Below are positions 21,941 to 33,487 of a stretch of 64,000 nucleotides of DNA, in pieces. Position numbers and translations under genes: made by a program. Position 1 is the first letter of the stretch; every line of letters begins with the position of its first letter. The notes under the pieces are model-generated. The model was given only the letters and a program-made list of their open reading frames with translations, did not search any database and had not been told where the DNA came from. Source of the DNA: Silene conica (Eukaryota > Streptophyta > Magnoliopsida > Caryophyllales > Caryophyllaceae). Location: positions 70,089,681 through 70,153,680 of the forward strand of contig CM055315.2 in assembly GCA_029255685.2 (NCBI GenBank), in the 5' to 3' direction.

Positions 21941-23129
21941 TAGCTTCTACCCACTTAGACACATAATCAACAGCTACAAGAATATACCTGTTACCTTGAC
22001 TACTGGGAAAAGGTCCTTGATAATCAATGCCCCAGACATCAAAAATCTCTACCTCTAAAATACCTACTTGTGGCATCTCATGTCTTTTTGAGATATTCCC
22101 AGTCCTTTGACAGGCATCACAGTTACCTACAAAATTTCTACAGTCAGCATGTAAAGTAGGCCAATAAAAACCAGACTGTAATACCTTGGCCACGGTCCTA
22201 GATGGACCGTGGTGACCACCATATGCAGAAGAGTGACATGCTTCCAGAATGTCCTTCACCTCCCATTGGGGGACGCATCTCCGGATAAGTCCATCTCCGC
22301 ATTCTTTAAAAACATAAGGGTCATCCCAAAAATACTGTTTTGCATCAAACATAAATCCCTTCTTTTGTTGCCAAGACAACTCAGGAGGGATCTTTCCTGT
22401 AACAGCAAAATTAGCAAAATCAGCATACCAAGGAGGGGGATAAGAACCTGAACTATTGATGATAAATAAACTCTCATCAGGAAACGAATCATCAATAGGT
22501 AAAGAATCTTCCCCATCAGTCAGCTGCAGGCGAGATAAATGGTCAGCTACCACGTTTTCCGCGCCTTTCTTGTCCCTGATCTCAATGTCAAACTCTTGGA
22601 GAAGGAGGATCCACCTTAAAAGTCTTGGCTTTGAATCCTTCTTTTGAAAAAGACCTTTCAAGGCTGCATGGTCAGTATAGACAATCACCTTATTACCTAC
22701 TAAATATGACCTGAATTTTTCTAAGGCAAATATGACAGCTAGCATCTCCTTCTCGGTGGTGAAATAGTTGACTTGAGTCTCATCCAGGGTGCGGCTCGCA
22801 TAGTATATAGCATTAAGAGCCTTGTTCTTCCTTTGACCAAGCACAGCACCCAGAGCATAATCACTAGCATCGCACATGATCTCGAATGGGAGATCCCAAT
22901 CTGGTGGCTGGATGATTGGTGCTGAGACCAAAGCTTCCTTCAACTTGTTAAAAGCTGAAAGGCACTCATCAGAAAAATCAAAAATGGCATCTTTAAGAAG
23001 CAATTGTGTAAGTGGTTTAGCAATTTTAGAGAAGTCCTTAATGAAACGCCTGTAAAAACCTGCGTGCCCTAAGAAACTTCTCACCCCTTTGACATTAATA
23101 GGAGGGGGTAATTGCTCAATCACCTGCAC
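21861..23129 (-). pseudogene. Athila pol, middle part: RT end, RNase H, integrase start
   Basis: Visible: [24 protein letters not shown] (RT thumb), [20 protein letters not shown] and [11 protein letters not shown] (RNase H), [19 protein letters not shown], the HHCC finger ([21 protein letters not shown]), and the integrase core start [13 protein letters not shown] with [12 protein letters not shown]. It is out of frame with gag-RT upstream and with integrase downstream. The downstream break coincides with a run of eight A (minus strand, near 21891-21898), a one-base length change. Confidence 0.92.
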
Positions 23130-23154
23130 TTTCGTTTTATCTACATGTATACCT

Positions 23155-26100
23155 TTATCTGAAATTAGTAACCATAAAATGACACTTCTCCCAATTTAAG
23201 ACAAGGTTTACATCAATACATCGCTGCAAGACTTTATCAAGATTAGCTAAGCATTGATCAAATTTAAAAGCATTACCGTAAACAGAGAAATCATCCATAA
23301 ATACTTCCATAATGTTTTCTATAAAGTCTGAAAAAATACCCATCATACACCTTTGAAAAGTAGCAGGAGCATTGCATAACCCAAAAGGTATCCTGCGATA
23401 AGCAAAAACACCCTGTGGACATGTAAAAGTAGTCTTACTCTGATCATCAGGATGGATGGGAATCTGTAAGAAACCTGAATAACCGTCTAGAAAACAGAAG
23501 AATTTATTAGAAGCCGGTCTTTCAGTCATTTGGTCAACAAAAGGAAGGGGGAAATGGTCTTTCTTGGTGGCGGCATTTAACTGTCTATAATAAATGCACA
23601 TCCGCCACCCTTTTACAACTCTAGTTGGTATTAACTCATTTTTGTCATTCTTAACCACTGTGGTCCCTCCTTTCTTAGGAACCACCTGAACTGGGCTAAC
23701 CCACTTAGAGTTTCCAACCGGATAGATAATACCTGCATCAAGAAGCTTCATAACCTCAGCCATAACTACATCCTGCATCTTAGGATTTAACTTACGCTGT
23801 CCCTGTCTATAAGGCTTATGCCCTTCCTCTAAATCAATTCTGTGCATACAAACATCAGGGCTTATGCCCTTAATATCATCCAAAGAATAACCTAGAGCTT
23901 TTCTATTCTTTTTAAGAACAGTCATTAAGGCAGAAAGTTGGTCAGGACTAAGTTTAGAGCTAACAATCGCAGGGTACTGTTCAGTATCATCTAAGAAAAC
24001 ATATTTAAGATTAGGAGGAAGTGGCTTACGCTCTGGTGCTTTTACCTCAACTGCCTGCACAGAATTAGTATCTATAGAATAGCACATGTTTACCAGACTT
24101 GCATTAGCTAGGCTTATGAGCTTCTCATTCTCTTCTTCAGTGAGCTCATATTCCTCTTCCTCTTCTTCTATCAAATCCAGCTTTTCAGCATCCTCAGCTG
24201 GAGTACCTGCACACTTATCCAAAATCGTCAGATCATCTAAGGGATCCTTGGTCAAGGATTCCCTCCAATTAAGGATAACATTCCTGTCTACAATATCGAT
24301 GGAACAACAAGTATCATCAGTAGGAATAGTTGCCTTATGGGCAAGACTGAACTCGATAGTGTCATCCCCTATCTCTAAAGTAATGGTCCCGCGTTTGACA
24401 TCTATTACAGCCCCAGCTGTGTGTAAAAATGGTCTACCTAAAATAATAGGTATTCGACTATCCTCAGCAATGTCTAAAACAACGAAATCCACAGGAATAA
24501 AGAACTTTCCCACTTTTACTAGGACATCCTCCAAGACCCCTAGTGGTCTTTGGGTTGATCTATCAGCCATCTGTACGGTAATATTGGTGACTTTAAGTCT
24601 ACCTAAACCAAGTCTTTCGCATACAGAATAAGGTATGACACTAACACTAGCCCCTAGATCACAAAGGGCTTTCCCTATTACATGATTACCTATGGTACAA
24701 GGGATGGAAAAACTACCTGGGTCTTTTAACTTGGGTGCTATATTATCTTGTGAAAGAACATAACATTCTTCCACAAAAGCAACAGCACCGTCGTCCTGAA
24801 AATTCCTCTTACGACTTAAAATATCTTTCATGAATTTAGCATAAGAAGGTACCTGGGTAATTAAGTCAGTGAAAGGGATGGTTACCTCAAGATTCTTCAC
24901 CATCTCTAAGAACTTACCAAATTTCTTATCCTCCTTTGAATTTTTCAGTCTTTCAGGATAAGGAATGGTGACTTTAGCCATAGGATCAGCAACCTTTGGC
25001 TTTTTCAGCTGTAAAATTTCAGTAAGGCCTTGAATGAAGGAAGGATCCAGCGATTCCGGAGTAAAAACGGCATTCTGCTCAGGAACGTTGGTCGGTCGAC
25101 CAGGGGAAGTGGTCGGTCGACCAGAGTCTGCAAAATCAGAATTTTTTCTTTTTTCAGAATCTGATCGCACGTCAGGAACTGCGGTCGATCGACTTACAGA
25201 AGCGGTCGGTCGACCTCCTGCTTTTTTGACGGGATCAGATTCTTGATTTGGAATTTCGGCTGGACCATCCTCTTGAGTTGATTCTTCACAAACACGGCCA
25301 CTCCTTAGATTTATGGCATTTAGCGTCTCCATGGGTCCCTCACAACCAGCTGGAGAGCTTTTTCTTTGGTTGGCTATGTTTATCAAGTGCTCCTCAAAAA
25401 CTTTTGTGGAGGTAATGTGAGCCTCACTCATCTTGAAAACTGCCGTGGTTAAGGCATCAACAAGAGCTCTTAATTTCTCAATTTCTCCTGTGTTGTCGAC
25501 CGTAGTAACTAGGTTCGCACTTTCAAGCTTTAGCTGGGTTGCCTCAAGCTTTTCAAAACGGGCTTCAACTGTTGTCTCAAGAGCCATCACTCTATTCATC
25601 TCTACATTCAGCCTTCTTGAATTCCCACGTGAACCCTTAAAAGTAGCCCTATGCACCGCCATGTCTTCAATGGTTTCCCAACCCTTCATATGGTCGGTGT
25701 TGTTCTGGAATCTTCCATTGGCGGCCACATCAAGAACCATCTTATAGTCATCATAAAGAGAGTTGTAAAAACAGTTACATAGGTCCCATTGTTGAAGGTT
25801 ATGGTGAGGGATAGAACGGACCAATTTCTTGAATCGATCCCATGCTTCACAAAATCCTTCATCAGGTCCCTGCTCAAAGTTACGGATTTGGTTTCTCAAG
25901 TCCTCGACTTTTGCAAGAGGAAAGTATTTCTTGTAAAAGGCCAATGCCAAGGCGGTCCAATCCGTAATCTTCTCACTTGTCTTGTCAAGGTCCCGGTACC
26001 ATTCTTGCGCGTCTCCTTTTAATGAGAACAGGAAAATCGTTGCCAGCACCTCATCTCTAGTTACCCCTTCAGGTAGGGGTATGAAACAACAATAATCTAT

Positions 26101-26277
26101 GAAGGTTGTAACATGCTTTATTGGATCTTCATCGGGTAGACCTGAAAATCGACTCTGTTCCACCAAAGAAATATGAGTCGGGCGGAGTTCAAAGGAGCCA
26201 GTGGTTGGTGTAGGCAAGGTGAATCCCTTCGGTAAATCTTTAGGCTTCGGCTGTAGGTAGCTATAAATAGAGTCCAT
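23155..26277 (-). pseudogene. Athila gag-protease-RT
   Basis: ATG taken at 26277 (MDSIYSYLQPKPKDLPKGF); five codons upstream the frame has only TTG. Gag has LPDEDPIKHVTTFIDYCCF and WYRDLDKTSEKITDWTALALAF. Two hairpin units are coded in frame at 25204-25215/25183-25194 and 25111-25122/25090-25101 (GRPT and SRST repeats). Protease: CDLGASVSVIPYSV and PIILGRPFL. RT: WVSPVQVVPKKGG, RMCIYYRQLNAATKKDHFPLPF, FCFLDGYSGFLQIPI, FGLCNAPATFQRCM, and the catalytic EVFMDDFSVYG. The frame stops at 23155 shortly after [10 protein letters not shown]; compared with the family, a short segment around the LGH motif is missing and the frame is lost. Otherwise open for over 1000 codons. Confidence 0.92.
25090..25215 (-). 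repeat. Two 12-9-12 hairpin units inside Athila gag
   Basis: Arms are at 25090-25101/25111-25122 and 25183-25194/25204-25215 with 9-nt spacers. Their position in Gag corresponds to that of the two units in the tandem element's gag. Confidence 0.92.
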
Positions 26278-26417
26278 AAAGAGAGTACTCAAGCCTTCCT
26301 CTCAAAAACCTGTCTTCTAAACAACACTAGAAGAAAAGGTAAGAACGGTCTTAAGGAACCTAAGTTCCTTAAGACAAGAAAAATAAACTAAAAATTAACA
26401 AACAAAATTATACCGTC

Positions 26418-26435
26418 TCCCCGGCAACGGCGCCA
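26418..26435 (-). promoter_or_regulatory. Athila PBS (tRNA-Asp type)
   Basis: On the minus strand TGGCGCCGTTGCCGGGGA, 5 nt from the 5' LTR. Confidence 0.9.
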
Positions 26436-26440
26436 AAATT

Positions 26441-27723
26441 TGACACCCGTCGTTGAGGGGTGCCAAAGATAAGATTTATAAAACCTCAGCTTAAACTCAG
26501 ATAGGATAAGTCAAGGGTCGAACCACAGAGAGACAGGGTAAATTATGTTTGTAAATTTAGAGTCTATTGCAAGTAACCAAAAAAAAGGGGGTTTTGAATT
26601 GGGGTTTTAAACTAACAACTAAGGTAATAAACTAACAAGAAAATTAAAATAAGATAAAAAGGGGATTAGGAACTTTGGTTCCCCATGGTCAAAACAAGTC
26701 AATGAGAGGTAAGATAATCAAATAACACAATCCCTAGGAACAAAGAATAAACCTTTTGGTCAATATTCTACCCAATCCTTACGGTCTTAGAGTTCCTAGA
26801 AAAGCACTAAACTTTCGTTCAAGGGCTATCCCAAAGTTGTTGTTAAACTAATCCTAATAATCTTTCAATCCTAAGGATTAGTTCATCAACAACAATGGGG
26901 GATTGGTAATTTAATCATCAAACTTATCAAAGTCAAGTCTTTACATGGTTCCCCTAATTCCCAATCACAAGAATTAGCTATGCATACTTTTAATTATGGA
27001 ACTAACAATTACTAAGAATATTAAAGAGATGAACATAATCAAAGATGATAATAAAAGGGTAAACATGAAATAAGAAATAACAACAAGATGAATAACAAGA
27101 TTGAATAAAAAGGAAAGATTGAATTGTGACAAACTTACAACTTGAATGGAAAATCTAAGAATAAAGATGAAAGCTTGGTACCAAAATCTAACAATGGAGT
27201 TTTTTCTCTAATTGGGGCTGCCTAACCTAATTTTCGAGTTTGGGTCTTCTTAACATAAGAATTGTTACAAGATTAGGAAAAATAGAAAATAAAACAGAAG
27301 TCTTCGAAACCGGGTCTGGTCGGTCGACCTAATTTGTCGGTCGGTCGACCGACTCTGCCAATGCGGATTTATTTTCATGCGAATTTGGGCTTCTGTGGAG
27401 AACTGGGCCTGTTTACGTACTTGACATCGGTCGGTCGACCACTATCGCAGGTCGGTCGACCGCTTCTCGTCCTTTACAGCTTCGATTTGGCCCGAAAATA
27501 ATACTTGAGTGCACCATCTGATTCCTTGCTCCATACTAGTACTCAAAACAGCTTCCTAAAGGCAAATAAAGCTTGGTTTTGCTCACTTCCGCGTATTCCT
27601 ACATATAAAACATAGAAATGCCAAAGTAAACCGTTTCGGGAGAAAAAGCAACTAAAAGTCACGAAAGTGTAAGAAAATACGTGCCAAAAGAGTAAATAAA
27701 ATGCATAAAATAGGCACGTATCA
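26441..27723 (-). repeat. Athila 5' LTR
   Basis: TGATACG at its minus-strand start (27723), GGGTGTCA at its end (26441). It is nearly identical to 15489-16772 and includes hairpin units at 27318-27350 and 27429-27461. Confidence 0.93.
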
Positions 27724-27728
27724 GGCCG

Positions 27729-28076
27729 AAAGGAGCTATTAGGTATCATAGACCGAAAGGATATGTTACACCCCTTGCGCGACTGCAATACATGTTGACC
27801 TTAGGATTTATATTACCTTAGCTATTTGTTACCCGATCATCCTAGCATCTCTTTTATTATTGTTTTATTATCATCTTTATTTACTTGCTTTATTTTTATC
27901 TCTGTTTCTATACTTAGCAATAACCAATCAAAACCCCCAAAATTGTTACTTTAAGACATTAACACCAAACAATAAACATTCCCCACCTCTCTGTGGTTCG
28001 ACCCTGACTTTCACTATCTATCGTTAGAGTTAGGAATTATGAATTTTATCTTTGGTACCGTCAACGACGGGCATCA
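27729..28076 (+). repeat. LTR2, right part
   Basis: It resumes LTR2 after the Athila TSD and ends GACGGGCATCA at 28076. LTR2 totals about 1513 bp. Confidence 0.92.
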
Positions 28077-28081
28077 AATTT

Positions 28082-28099
28082 TGGCGCCGTTGCCCGGGA
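28082..28099 (+). promoter_or_regulatory. PBS of internal unit 2, with one substitution
   Basis: It reads TGGCGCCGTTGCCCGGGA; the other copies have GCCGGGGA at the 3' end. One base of tRNA-Asp pairing is lost. Confidence 0.85.
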
Positions 28100-28225
28100 G
28101 ACGGTATAATTTTGTTTGTTATTTTTTAGTTTATTTTCCTTGTCTTAAGGAACTTCGGTTCCTTAAGACCGTTACTTACCTTTCTTCTAGTTTTGTTTTA
28201 GAAGACAGGTTTTTGCGAGGAAGAC

Positions 28226-29867
28226 TTGAGTACTCTCAGTGCTATTGCAATCATGTCTAGTATTTCTGATAATCTTCAGCCAGCAGCACACCACCTTCCA
28301 CAGGGATTTACTCTCCCCTTTGTAATTCATCTCTCCTATATCGAATTGGTGGAGCAAAGTCAGTTTGCAGGCCTACTGGATGAGGATCCTTGGAAGCATT
28401 TGGAGCTATTTACAGATTATTGTTGTTCCATACCCGTACCGGCTGGAGTGGCGCAAGATGAGGTTAAGAAGAAGTTGTTTCTTTTCTCCTTGAAAGATTC
28501 TGCGCGCCACTGGATTCGCTTCCTTGATAGGGTAGCAGCTAGAGTTACAGATTGGACATCTCTGGCATTGGCTTTCTGCAAACAGTACATTTCGCCAGTG
28601 AAAATCAATGCTTTGAGAGTTCAAATTTCAAATTTCCAGCAAGAACCCGATGAGAAATTTCATGAAGCGTTGGCCCGTTTTAAGAAGTTGGTTCGATCCG
28701 TTCCTCACCACGGCTTTGAGGAGTGGTACCTTTGCAACCAATTCTATAACTCTTTGTATGAGGACTACAGAGCCATCCTTGATTCGGCTACAAATGGTAG
28801 ATTTCATAATGTAGCTTATATAAGGGTTGGGATATTATTGAGGAGATGGCGGTTCATAGAGCTGAAAATGGAAATTCACGTGGGAATTCAATGAAAACCA
28901 GTATTGAAACAAGTCATGTTGCCGCGCTTGAAACATCCAATAACGCTCGTTCCGAAAAACTTGAGAAAGCTCCCGTTCATGAAACAAATGAGGCTTCGGA
29001 GTTGAGAACGACTTTCCAAACCCTCAAGACTCAATTGTTAGAAATGAAAAAGGCTCAAGCTGCATCTTTGGAGAATATAAAAAGCCAATTAGCAATCTTA
29101 GCTGCTAATCAGATTGCTAGCTCTCCAGTCGATTATGAGAGTTCCACGGAGACATTAAATGCTATAAATCTTAAGAGTGGTCGTGCTTATGAGGGACCAA
29201 CCCCAAAGGATGATTCTGCCGCAGTTCAGGACGAAGAAATTGATCCGTGCACAGGTCAGGAGGTCGACCGACCACAACATCAGGTCGATCGACCTCGACA
29301 CCTGACGTGAGACCAGTTTCTGCAAAACAGAAAAATTTCGATAATACAGCGCCTGGTCGATCGACCGCTATACCAGGTCGACCGACCGCGATACCTAAGC
29401 AGATTGTGGATTCGCCTCCTGAGCTACCTGACTCTCCTCTCGTCAATAACTCGACGGAGATTCTGAAGTTAAAAGAGCCAAAGCTTGCTGATTCTGCGAC
29501 TAGCATCGCGGTCCCGTATCCGGATCATTTGGAGAAAGTGAAGTTGGAGCATCAGTTCGGAAAAATCTTGGAGATCGTCAAAGGCCTTGAACTTACGAGA
29601 AAATTGGAGGACCATGTTGTTATTTCTGCTGCTACGGGTCATGGTAAAGAGGGCATAGGAGATCCTGGTGATACTAGTGAGACAAAATTGGAGCAAGTTG
29701 CTCAAGAAGACCGGCCGGGCAAAGTAAAGAAGCGTGTCATAGCTTATGCGACACCAGATACCCTTCCTCCGGCTAGGCCTGTTGTCTGGAATCCCAGAGT
29801 TGCGGTCCATACTGCTGAAAGGACCTCTTTTAGCCAAGTGCCTTACCTTGGGGTATCTTGCTGCTGA
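28226..29867 (+). pseudogene. Degenerate Athila-like gag, internal unit 2
   Basis: The same gag as unit 1. The ATG at 28253 (MSSISDNLQPAAHHLPQGF) is present and the N-terminal frame is open to 28894. The frame is then lost near 28825 as in all units (next frame 28846-29310) and again near 29245, where one C present in unit 1 is missing; the last frame runs to 29867. Units 2 and 3 share this second break, unit 1 does not. Hairpin units lie at 29262-29294 and 29355-29387. Confidence 0.86.
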
Positions 29868-31168
29868 GTCGTAATGCTAGTCAAGTGTTCTATTTCAGTT
29901 TTTGTTGGACTATTTTTTGTTCTTGTTTTTAGACTTAGACTCTTTTTACTTTTGTTGCTTTGTTTTGAGACATTTTAGACTTGGTTCTGGGATCTTGCGC
30001 ATTTGTTGGGCGTATATATGATGATTTTTCAGGTTTGAGGAAGAATGACTTGGTTAATACAAGTTATTTCCGAAGAAAAGAAGGGTGCTGTGCATCAGAG
30101 GCGGTCGGTCGACCAGAGACATAGGTCGGTCGACCTACCCATCTGTTACAGCCTGCTCGTTTCTTCCTCGGGAATCATGCAACCATCTTGGGTACTTGGG
30201 TGGCACTGCTGGCCACCAAAACCTCCCAGCTTACGCTGGTTTGGGGAGGTTTTTCTCATGCGCCTAATAATCTAGTGAGTTCTTTCCAGTTTTTCCTTGG
30301 TTTTTATTTTTCTTGCATCTTTCCTTTAATTTTATGAAACCTTTACTTAGGCTAATGCACAATGGGGACATTGTGCGGGTTGGTTTGGGGAATGGTTTCG
30401 TGTCACATGCATTATTCCATTGCATTTTGGCACACGTTTATTGCATTTCCGCATTGCATATACAAAACAAAAAAAATCCAAAAAAAATAGAAAAATTTCA
30501 AAAAATTTAAAAAAAATGCACGTTTATTTTAGCATATAGGTCGAGTCGGAACGAGAGTATTTCAAGGATGATCTTTGCTATCTTACATGTTTATGCCTTT
30601 ACCTTGCCTTGTCAACTTGTTTTAGTATGAGAGTCTTTTGCATATCTACGAGTTTTTGTTAATTTGTATATCTCGAGACTTGACTTATACCTTGGCAACC
30701 TACTATACATTCTGAGTTTTAGAGCTTGTTTCCTGGTTTCATTTTTAAACCAGTTGTCTAGGATGTGAGTAGTACTCCCCTTGGAACATGTTACATCAAT
30801 ATGCATAAACATGAACTTGAATTGCTATATACTTGTTTTACTATCTCGTTTTGTGAGGCTTTGTACGTGCATTTGGGATCCCTTTTCTCTTATTTACCCA
30901 TAAGCCTTACATAGCCAAAATTGTCTTTTTATTCCCCCAAAACTACATCCCATACTCAGCCTACCCTTCCAAGCTAGTATCTGTGGTCTTTGGTTTAATC
31001 TTGAGGCATCTTGCTTTGTATGCTATCCTGAGCAAAAAGAGAAAAGAAAGAAAGAAAGCAAGAAAAAAGAAAAAGAACAGAAAAAGAAAGAAAGAAAAGA
31101 AAAACGAAAAAAAAAATCAAAACATACAGGAAGTCAGTCGACCGACCATACCCTCAGGTCGGTCGACC
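29262..31168 (+). repeat. Four 12-9-12 hairpin units of internal unit 2
   Basis: Arm pairs start at 29262/29283, 29355/29376, 30103/30124 and 31136/31157. The spacers are the same as in unit 1. Confidence 0.9.
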
Positions 31169-31825
31169 AACTGACAGCATCGGAAATTCAAAATTTCGTT
31201 CTGAAATCCCTTTCTTTTATATGTTATCACTCCCGTACCTCATTCAAAATATTTGGGAGTCCTTTCTTATATTTAATGTGAGAGTTGTGCTACAAAAGAA
31301 GCACTTTCTTAATATCAAAAAGTCGTGAAATATGTTGTTGGGAACCGGTTTAACTAGCTTGGCTACTAACCCCACGAGTCCAAAAACATCTTAACCACTT
31401 TTACCTTTTACCTCACATATCTTTCATCACCTCAATTGCATGTGCTTAAGCCACTTAATGAGTATAAGTATACATAGTTGTAGAATTCTTGTTCATGTTA
31501 GATCGCAGGCATGTTTCCATGGGTTGAAGTTAGGTGAGTGTCATGACAATATACTTCTTCCTATCTTTTACATATATTCACCCTTTGCTTCATGAGTGTC
31601 TCGAGCGTACCGCGAGAGTCCATGGTATAAAGTCTCTATAGTCTCTAGTTTTGCAAAGTTTGACGACACCATAACTCGTTTGCATGATTCAAATACTTTC
31701 TCATTTTGTACTTGGCATTGGTTTAGGCTTACATGTAAATTTCGCTATGAGATTGAAATCGTTCCATTAGTTAAGATCGAGTCTATTTCTTGCTTGAGGG
31801 CAAGCAAGGTTTGGTTTGGGGAATT
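29868..31825 (+). other. 3' noncoding region of internal unit 2
   Basis: Near-identical to 12367-14323: hairpin at 30357-30376, A/G-rich tract at about 31034-31118, PPT at about 31813-31825. No gene seen. Confidence 0.82.
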
Positions 31826-33338
31826 TGATGCGTGTCTATTTTATGATGTTTTACATCCTTTTTTACACGCATTTGGTCGCTCATTTACTATGTTTTAGCC
31901 CTTATTTCCCAACAATTGTCTACTTTCGCATTTTTATACACTTTTGCAGATTTATGTGGAAAAAGAATGATTTTACACCAAACTTACGCCCTCGGAATTT
32001 TTTATAGCCAAGGATCGATGTAAAGAAAACTCAAAACATTGACCAAGTACCAAGAAGTCAAGCCGAAGACAAATCAGAGCATTCCTATAGGAAATCGGGT
32101 CGACCGACCTATAACTTGGGTCGGCCGACCAGATCATTATTATGGAAAGCCCAGAGAATTCGCTGAAGCCCGTAAACAGGTCGACCGACCTACTGTGTGG
32201 GTCGACCGACCTCTGCGCGGACCCTGAAGCTTTCCGAAGCCCATTAACGTATTAGAGTCTTAAGGAAACTCTTAATTTTCCGCCTATATAAACTAATCTC
32301 CTGTTTAGGGTTAATCATCGAGTTTTCTATCGTAGAATTACAATTCATCTTTAGTTGTAATCTTTCAATAATTCTCAAACGCTTTTAGTTTTGTTCTTCA
32401 ATCTTTCAAGCATTCATCAATAAAATTTGTTCTTTTTCTACCTTAATTCTATTTCCGGTAATTCCTCTCTTAATTTCAGTTTAAGATATATTCCCAAAAG
32501 CTTTATTACTGATTGCACGTTTAGATTGATATTCATTATGATTTCCCTGTTTATTCCTGTTTTCATCGTTGTTTTAGTAACCATGAGTAGCTAAATTTCA
32601 CATGTTAGGATGTAGGGGATGATTATGCGTAGGTAGTATAGGTTCCGAGACCACCTGTAGCAGGGCCGTGGTCGGTCGACCTCCATAAAGGGTCGGTCGA
32701 CCGAGGCTGTGGTCGGCCGACTGGGCTAGCTGGTCGGTCGACCCACTCGCGTTCGTATTCTGTTTCGTTTTAATTCGTATACCATAATAACCTACAATGA
32801 GACTGAAAGGAGACTTGTATGATGTTAGTAATGACCTACCCAAGGTTGAGAGATACGGGAAGGGCATTGGTTTACACCTTAAGACGGCTAGGTTACTTAA
32901 GACTGAAAGGTATGTAACCTAGAATTTGGGAATCACCCTTATTGTTGACGCCCAATAATTGTGAGACCTAGGAACTAATAGCATAGGCCGAAAGGAGCTA
33001 TTAGGTATCATAGACCGAAAGGATATGTTACACCCCTTGCGCGACTGCAATACATGTTGACCTTAGGATTTATATTACCTTAGCTATTTGTTACCCGATC
33101 ATCCTAGCATCTCTTTTATTATTGTTTTATTATCATCTTTATTTACTTGCTTTATTTTTATCTCTATTTCTATACTTAGCAATAACCAATCAAAACCCCC
33201 AAAATTGTTACCTTAAGACATTAACACCAAACAATAAACATTCCCCACCTCTCTGTGGTTCGACCCTGACTTTCACTATCTATCGTTAGAGTTAGGAATT
33301 ATGAATTTTATCTTTGGTACCGTCAACGACGGGCATCA
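31826..33338 (+). repeat. LTR3, complete (1513 bp)
   Basis: The only uninterrupted full-length LTR of the tandem element. TATATAAA at 32285-32292. Hairpin units at 32098-32130, 32179-32211, 32670-32702 and 32711-32743. It lacks the same 34 bp as LTR2. The second spacer reads tactgtgtg rather than tactatgtg while its arms are unchanged. Confidence 0.94.
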
Positions 33339-33343
33339 AATTT

Positions 33344-33361
33344 TGGCGCCGTTGCCGGGGA
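33344..33361 (+). promoter_or_regulatory. PBS of internal unit 3 (tRNA-Asp type)
   Basis: TGGCGCCGTTGCCGGGGA, 5 nt after LTR3. Confidence 0.88.
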
Positions 33362-33487
33362 GACGGTATAATTTTGTTTGTTATTTTTTAGTTTATTTTC
33401 CTTGTCTTAAGGAACTTCGGTTCCTTAAGACCGTTACTTACCTTTCTTCTAGTTTTGTTTTAGAAGACAGGTTTTTGAGAGGAAGAC

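Larger units (their letters stand above)
15489..27723 (-). mobile_element. Athila-type Gypsy element, 12.2 kb, nearly complete
   Basis: On the minus strand it starts TGATACGTGCC (27723) and ends GACGGGTGTCA (15489), with TSD ggccg. The LTRs are about 1283 bp and I see only about five differences between them by eye, so insertion is recent. Internal order: tRNA-Asp-type PBS, gag-protease-RT, RNase H-integrase, a motif-rich spacer, a third ORF of the ATHILA ORF-1 family in the position where envelope-like ORFs lie, a long 3' region, PPT. Two frame breaks in pol (near 23150 and 21890) make it probably defective. Its LTR termini closely match those of the tandem element it sits in. Confidence 0.93.
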
